Shown here: positions 42,015 to 45,741 of the stretch, piece after piece
Layout of the letters: every line of letters starts with the position of its first letter
How positions within the stretch are numbered: the stretch's first letter is position 1
Assembly (NCBI GenBank): GCA_014383445.1
Contig: JACNHV010000259.1
Span: 1-45,741 of the forward strand
Length of the DNA stretch: 45,741 nucleotides
Direction: 5' to 3'
Source: Candidatus Desulfobacula maris
Lineage (GTDB): Bacteria; Desulfobacterota; Desulfobacteria; Desulfobacterales; Desulfobacteraceae
The notes under the pieces: model-generated
The model's input: only the letters and a program-made list of their open reading frames with translations
Told to the model about the DNA's origin: nothing
Database searches by the model: none
Translations under genes and position numbers: made by a program

Positions 42015-42638
42015 ATGATGGATGAACATTATTTTTATTCAATTGAACATCAACGGACAACAACCATAAAAATCAAACGATCTGTTTTTATCTGCACCCT
42101 GGAATATGTGGACTCCATTGGAAAAGCAAAAAACTTTATTTCCCGGATTTCAAAGGAGAATAAAACGGCCACCCATAATTGCTGGGCATATATTTTAGGA
42201 GAAAAAGGGGATGTTTTTCATTGTTCTGATGCAGGAGAGCCCTCGGGGACTGCCGGAAAACCCATGCTGAATACAATGCAAAACCATGACATGACCAATA
42301 TTGCAGCCGTTGTGACCCGGCATTTCGGTGGTGTTAAACTGGGTGTCAGAGGGTTGATTGATGCCTATTGTGCATCTGTGGAAAATACCATAGAGCTGAA
42401 AAAACTTAAAAAACTGATTCAGGCGGTGAGTATTCTAATTGAGGTCACTTATGAATTTAATGATTTCCTGCTTATTCAGATAAAAAATTATTTGACCAGG
42501 ATTATGGATACAACCTATACAGATAAAATTGTTCATACAATTGAGATTGAGCAAAAAGATTATGCCAAAGTGGACAGACTACTCTCTGAATACCAATCCC
42601 GGGGAAAATTGAAATTCACCATGATACGGCAAAGGTGA
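42015..42638 (+). CDS. YigZ/IMPACT family protein
   Basis: A 207-residue protein of the IMPACT (UPF0029) family. The signature SDAGEPSGTAGKPML (about 71-85) and VVTRHFGGVKLGVRGLIDAY (about 98-117) are unmistakable; the C-terminal ~75 residues form the small ferredoxin-like domain. Its biochemical role in bacteria is uncertain (ribosome or translation-linked). The start is ambiguous between ATG 42015 and 42018; TTG 41997 is less likely. There is no obvious operon. Confidence 0.92.
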   Translation: MMDEHYFYSIEHQRTTTIKIKRSVFICTLEYVDSIGKAKNFISRISKENKTATHNCWAYILGEKGDVFHCSDAGEPSGTAGKPMLNTMQNHDMTNIAAVVTRHFGGVKLGVRGLIDAYCASVENTIELKKLKKLIQAVSILIEVTYEFNDFLLIQIKNYLTRIMDTTYTDKIVHTIEIEQKDYAKVDRLLSEYQSRGKLKFTMIRQR

Positions 42639-42746
42639 GCTTAAAAATTTGTTAAAATTATTTGCCCGTCTTTTCTTGAACAGTTCTCGCTTTTTTTGAT
42701 TATTACGATTTTTCCGGGCAAGGTCAAAGCCTGGCTTAAAATTATA

Positions 42747-42774
42747 TTGACAATATAATTTTTTTAAGTATGAT
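42747..42774 (+). promoter_or_regulatory. Promoter of the XRE-cupin/LeuCD-type operon
   Basis: TTGACA (42747-42752), a 16-bp spacer and TATGAT (42769-42774). The -10 box lies inside the left arm of the inverted repeat at 42765-42797. This is one of the best promoter matches in the window. Confidence 0.7.
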
Positions 42775-42797
42775 TAAATTTTAATTAATTATACTTA
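42765..42797. promoter_or_regulatory. Inverted repeat over the promoter of the XRE-cupin gene
   Basis: TAAGTATGATTAA (42765-42777) and TTAATTATACTTA (42785-42797) pair at 12 of 13 positions. The repeat covers the -10 box and start point and ends 14 bases before the ATG, suggesting autoregulation by the HTH protein. Confidence 0.65.
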
Positions 42798-42811
42798 AAA
42801 ATGGTGAGTCC

Positions 42812-43396
42812 ATGAAAACAAAACTTGGTGCACTTCTCAGACCTATTCGAAATTCAAGACATTTTACAATTAAAGAAGTTGCAGCAAAGGCAGGTATCAG
42901 TTCCAGTTTATTGTCCCAGATAGAAAGGAATCGGATATCGCCTTCCCTGGACACTTTGTTACATATTTTAGAAGTATATGGGGTGCCGCCAAGTAAATTT
43001 TTTAAAGATTTTGAAACCAACTCCAAAGTTGAGATTGTCAGGAAAGATGAACGAAAGATTTATCATAGAAAAGGCTTTAAATATGAAACTCTTTGCGGCG
43101 ACAGCCAGGCCAAAGGCAATCATTCTTTTAATGCTTTTTTCCTGGAGCTGGCACCTGGCCAGAAGAGAGGGGATACAAAAGAAGGGCATCTTGGCCGCGA
43201 GCTGGGAATCGTTGTTAAAGGGTCTGCACAATTACTTTATGGTCAGGAGACATATGAACTTCACAAAGGCGATTCCGTGTCATTTTTTTCACAAATCCCC
43301 CATGTGATTCAAAATTTGTCTGACCAGATATTTTCAGCATACTGGGTGGTTACACCTGCAGAAGGAGAAGATTATTTTGGAGATAAAACTATATAG
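42812..43396 (+). CDS. XRE-family regulator with cupin domain
   Basis: A 194-residue protein. An N-terminal HTH_3 domain (about 5-60; FTIKEVAAKAGISSSLLSQIER) is followed by a short linker and a cupin_2 domain (about 110-185; HLGRELGIVVKGSAQLLYG, ELHKGDSVSFFSQIPHVIQNLSD). Such regulators sense a small molecule through the cupin and often control a short metabolic operon next door. Here that is the LeuC/LeuD-type pair 15 bases downstream. GGTGAG precedes the ATG. It sits behind the best promoter in the region and its own apparent operator. Confidence 0.92.
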   Translation: MKTKLGALLRPIRNSRHFTIKEVAAKAGISSSLLSQIERNRISPSLDTLLHILEVYGVPPSKFFKDFETNSKVEIVRKDERKIYHRKGFKYETLCGDSQAKGNHSFNAFFLELAPGQKRGDTKEGHLGRELGIVVKGSAQLLYGQETYELHKGDSVSFFSQIPHVIQNLSDQIFSAYWVVTPAEGEDYFGDKTI

Positions 43397-43411
43397 GATC
43401 TGGAGAGAATA

Positions 43412-44707
43412 ATGGGAAAAACCATTGCAGAAAAAATTTTTAAGGCCCATTTAGTAGATGAACCCTTTGGAGATGTCAGTGTGTTAAAACTGGACAGGGT
43501 TTTTTGTCATGAAATAACAACACCCATGGCTATCCAGGATCTAATGGCAAGGGGAAAGGACCGGGTCTTTGATCCGGATAAGATCAAAGCAGTTATTGAT
43601 CATGTAAGTCCTGCCAAAGACTCTAAAACGGCCATGCAGGGAAAAATTCTGCGTGAGTGGGCCAAACGGCACAAGATTAAAGACTTTTTTGATATCGGGT
43701 ATAACGGGGTGTGCCATGCCCTTTTTCCGGAAAAAGGTTTTGTACAACCCGGGTTTGTCATTATTATGGGAGACTCACATACCTGTACCCACGGTGCTTT
43801 TGGAGCTTTTGCAGCTGGTGTGGGAACAACAGATCTTGAAGTGGGTATCTTAAAAGGGGTCTGCACCTTTAAAACTCCTCAAACCTATAAGATTGAGATC
43901 GTTGGAAAACTTGCCGACGGTGTATATGCCAAAGATATTATCCTTAAGGTTATCAAAGACATAAGTGTAAGCGGGGCCACCAATATGGTTATTGAATTCA
44001 CAGGGAATATTGTGGATGAAATGAGCATGGATCAGCGGATGACCTTGTCCAATATGGCTGTTGAAGCAGGTGCCACAAGCGGCATATGCCTTCCGGATAT
44101 GACAACTGTTGATTACCTTTGGGAGTTTATAAAAAATCAATATAAAACCAGGCAGGATGCATTGGAAGCATTTTCAAAGTTTAGATCAGATGATGATGCA
44201 GTATATGCAAAATTAAAAACAATAGATGTCAGTGATCTTGAGCCCTTAACCACATTTGGATATAAGCCGGACAATGTAATACCCGTATCGCAGATGTTGG
44301 GGACAAAGATCAATCAGGTATATATTGGTTCGTGTACCAATGGGCGGCTTGAAGATTTGAGAATTGCGGCAAAGGTTCTTGCCGGCCACACCATAAGCCC
44401 AAATGTCCGGGGAATTGTATCTCCTGCCACACCAAAAATATTTTCCCAGGCCCTGGAACAAGGGATAATCAAAACCTTTATGGATTCAGGCTTTTGCGTG
44501 ACAAATCCCACCTGTGGTGCCTGTCTTGGCATGAGCAACGGTGTATTGGCTCAAGGTGAGGTGGCAGCTTCCACAACCAATCGAAATTTTATCGGCCGCA
44601 TGGGCAAGGGCGGTATGGTTCACCTGATGAGCCCGGCAACAGCAGCTGCCAGTGCCATTAAAGGTGAAATTTCAAATTCCAGTCTTTTTTGTGAACAAGG
44701 AAAATAA
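43412..44707 (+). CDS. Aconitase-superfamily hydro-lyase large subunit (LeuC/homoaconitase type)
   Basis: A 431-residue large subunit. The three 4Fe-4S cysteines are present: GSCTNGRLEDL (about 307) and NPTCGACLGM (about 365 and 368). GDSHTCTHGAFGAFAAGVGTTD (about 118-139) is the substrate-side signature. Length and style match archaeal/HACN-type 3-isopropylmalate dehydratase. It needs LeuD, which starts two bases after its stop codon. The substrate could be isopropylmalate, homocitrate, citramalate or a dimethylmalate-type acid; there is no leuA or leuB here, and the XRE-cupin regulator hints at a catabolic acid. Confidence 0.9.
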   Translation: MGKTIAEKIFKAHLVDEPFGDVSVLKLDRVFCHEITTPMAIQDLMARGKDRVFDPDKIKAVIDHVSPAKDSKTAMQGKILREWAKRHKIKDFFDIGYNGVCHALFPEKGFVQPGFVIIMGDSHTCTHGAFGAFAAGVGTTDLEVGILKGVCTFKTPQTYKIEIVGKLADGVYAKDIILKVIKDISVSGATNMVIEFTGNIVDEMSMDQRMTLSNMAVEAGATSGICLPDMTTVDYLWEFIKNQYKTRQDALEAFSKFRSDDDAVYAKLKTIDVSDLEPLTTFGYKPDNVIPVSQMLGTKINQVYIGSCTNGRLEDLRIAAKVLAGHTISPNVRGIVSPATPKIFSQALEQGIIKTFMDSGFCVTNPTCGACLGMSNGVLAQGEVAASTTNRNFIGRMGKGGMVHLMSPATAAASAIKGEISNSSLFCEQGK

Positions 44708-44709
44708 TC

Positions 44710-45234
44710 ATGAAAGAATTTAAAGGAAATGTTTTGTTTCTTGACCGCTCAGATATCAATACAGATGAAGTCATTCCAGCCAAATACCTTACGGAAATTG
44801 AGAAAACAGCTTTGAAAACGCATTTATTTGAAGATATAAAATTAGATGGCTTTAATCCTGAAATGGATATTAAAGAAAAAGCCGTCATTGTCACCCGGGA
44901 GAATTTCGGCTGCGGATCTTCAAGAGAGCATGCTCCCTGGGCCCTTGAAGTAAACGGTATCCATGTTGTGATTGCACCAAGTTTTGCAAGAATCTTCAGG
45001 CAGAATATGTTCAACGGCGGTATGCTTGCCATTGAACTTTCTGAAGATAGGATCAATACCATTTTTAAGGAGTTTAAAAACAGCGATACCCAAATTTCAG
45101 TGGATATGGAAGCTCTTGAGATCATGATTCAATCAAAAGATCAAACAAAAACAATAGACTTTCAAATTTCAGAATTTGACAAAGCCCTTATTCAGACGGG
45201 TGGATGGGTAGAGTATGCAGACACGCATTATTAG
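44710..45234 (+). CDS. Aconitase-superfamily hydro-lyase small subunit (LeuD type)
   Basis: A 174-residue swivel-domain subunit. The motifs INTDEVIPAKYLT (about 16-28) and RENFGCGSSREHAPWAL (about 62-78) are diagnostic. It supplies the arginine of the active site to the large subunit encoded two bases upstream. The loop that sets substrate preference (after the first motif) is EIEKTALKTHLFED and does not point to a known specificity. It converges with the NAD kinase gene with only six bases between. Confidence 0.9.
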   Translation: MKEFKGNVLFLDRSDINTDEVIPAKYLTEIEKTALKTHLFEDIKLDGFNPEMDIKEKAVIVTRENFGCGSSREHAPWALEVNGIHVVIAPSFARIFRQNMFNGGMLAIELSEDRINTIFKEFKNSDTQISVDMEALEIMIQSKDQTKTIDFQISEFDKALIQTGGWVEYADTHY

Positions 45235-45240
45235 ATCAAA

Positions 45241-45741
45241 CTAACTTCTACCCCCGCTCCATTTAAGACGGGTTTTTAAAATTTTAAAATAGGACTGGTT
45301 TTCAAAGGATATCATTTTTATATCGTTCCGGCTTTTTTTGATAAAGATTTTATCCCCGGGATCCATTTCAAATCCTTCCTGGCCATCAAGGGTGAGAACC
45401 ATGTCTTCAGGGCTGCCTTCCAGCCGGATTTCAATTTTTATTAAATCTGGAATGATCAAAGGCCTGTTTGTCAGTGTAAAGGGACAGATTGGGGTCAGGA
45501 TAATGGAAGGAACCTCCGGACTCACAACTGGTCCACCCGCGGCCAGAGAATAGGCAGTTGAACCCGTCGGGGTTCCGATAATCAGGCCGTCTGCCCGATA
45601 GGTTGTCAGATAGATTGAATCAAGATAGACCTCACACGAAGCCAGCCTTGACAGGGCTGATTTGTTAATCACAGCATCATTGAGGACATCCACATCAATA
45701 ATCTGCTCATTGCCCCGCATAACTTTGATATCAAGGCGGGT
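45241..45741 (-). CDS. nadK: NAD kinase, C-terminal part (gene runs off the window)
   Basis: The frame is open from the right edge (45741) to the stop at 45241; the visible part is 166 codons and lacks the N-terminal DG/GGD motif region, which is beyond the window. The C-terminal half has GLIIGTPTGSTAYSLAAGGPVVSP (about 51-74 of the visible part), the NAD kinase substrate-binding motif, and ICPFTLTNRPLIIPDL, both family hallmarks. It makes NADP from NAD and ATP. The internal ATG at 45720 is not the real start, because upstream codons continue in frame. Confidence 0.95.
   Translation of the reverse strand, partial: TRLDIKVMRGNEQIIDVDVLNDAVINKSALSRLASCEVYLDSIYLTTYRADGLIIGTPTGSTAYSLAAGGPVVSPEVPSIILTPICPFTLTNRPLIIPDLIKIEIRLEGSPEDMVLTLDGQEGFEMDPGDKIFIKKSRNDIKMISFENQSYFKILKTRLKWSGGRS

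Overview
The window reads as part of a strictly anaerobic, sulfate-reducing-type deltaproteobacterial chromosome (Desulfobacteraceae-like; inferred from gene content, no marker gene is present). The grounds are a LutB-LutA (LldH-type) fusion beside LutC, a GlcDEF-type oxidase, a vestige of pyruvate:ferredoxin oxidoreductase, an aldehyde:ferredoxin oxidoreductase with a 16-Cys ferredoxin, an MttB-family methyltransferase, a siroheme-reductase-like mini-protein and many Fe-S proteins. No rRNA, tRNA, CRISPR array, transposase or integrase was seen.

Layout. (1) 1-3569: a minus-strand pair (ferredoxin-domain protein plus partner of unknown function) diverges from a GntR regulator and an aldo/keto reductase; two TTGTATCCAA-type sites flank the divergent promoters. 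(2) 3942-12745: a long plus-strand run encodes a two-subunit nucleotide-dependent acyl-CoA ligase with a 7-Cys protein between its subunits, a CitE/malyl-CoA-lyase-type protein, a thiamine-binding-type protein, a methyltransferase, a GlcD-GlcE fusion and GlcF. It is preceded by two FadR-like operators (CTGGTACGACCAG and a variant). (3) 12822-17455: a 41-codon pyruvate:ferredoxin oxidoreductase remnant, a FadR/LldR-type GntR regulator, an AEC transporter, LutC and a LutB-LutA fusion, closed by a strong hairpin. (4) 17500-18480: a shattered Fic gene invaded by a repeat whose 54-bp core recurs, perfectly inverted, at window bases 1-54. (5) 18634-24000: MarR plus methyltransferase, an enoyl-CoA hydratase-like protein, a membrane-anchored SCP2-like protein, and a glycerate 2-kinase/LarA-type nickel racemase pair. 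(6) 24396-37937: an acyltransferase; then a minus-strand operon (four-cluster ferredoxin, AOR, TetR, GMC alcohol dehydrogenase) divergent from a LivGFHMK ABC transporter, an Fe-dependent alcohol dehydrogenase and an MFS exporter; the shared intergenic region has two near-palindromic operators exactly 70 bp apart. (7) 37988-45741: siroheme mini-protein, NadE, MttB-like protein, DHH phosphoesterase, IMPACT-family protein, XRE-cupin regulator, LeuCD-type hydro-lyase and the C-terminal part of NAD kinase.

How it may work together (inference). The GlcDE-GlcF complex would oxidise glycolate (or a related 2-hydroxy acid) to glyoxylate. The lyase could condense glyoxylate with acetyl-CoA to malyl-CoA, and the CoA ligase, running backwards, could release malate while making ATP. 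This is the malyl-CoA logic known from anaerobic glycolate oxidisers. LutC/LutBA and the AEC carrier would add lactate or 2-hydroxyacid oxidation and uptake. Downstream, LarA-like and glycerate kinase proteins could funnel another hydroxyacid. The AOR/GMC/ADH/ABC block looks like an inducible alcohol-aldehyde-acid oxidation module. The ligase itself is atypical: its subunits carry ATP-citrate-lyase/citryl-CoA-synthetase-like signatures rather than SucCD ones, so its acid substrate is open. This ligase plus 7-Cys protein plus lyase set is the best candidate here for something undescribed.
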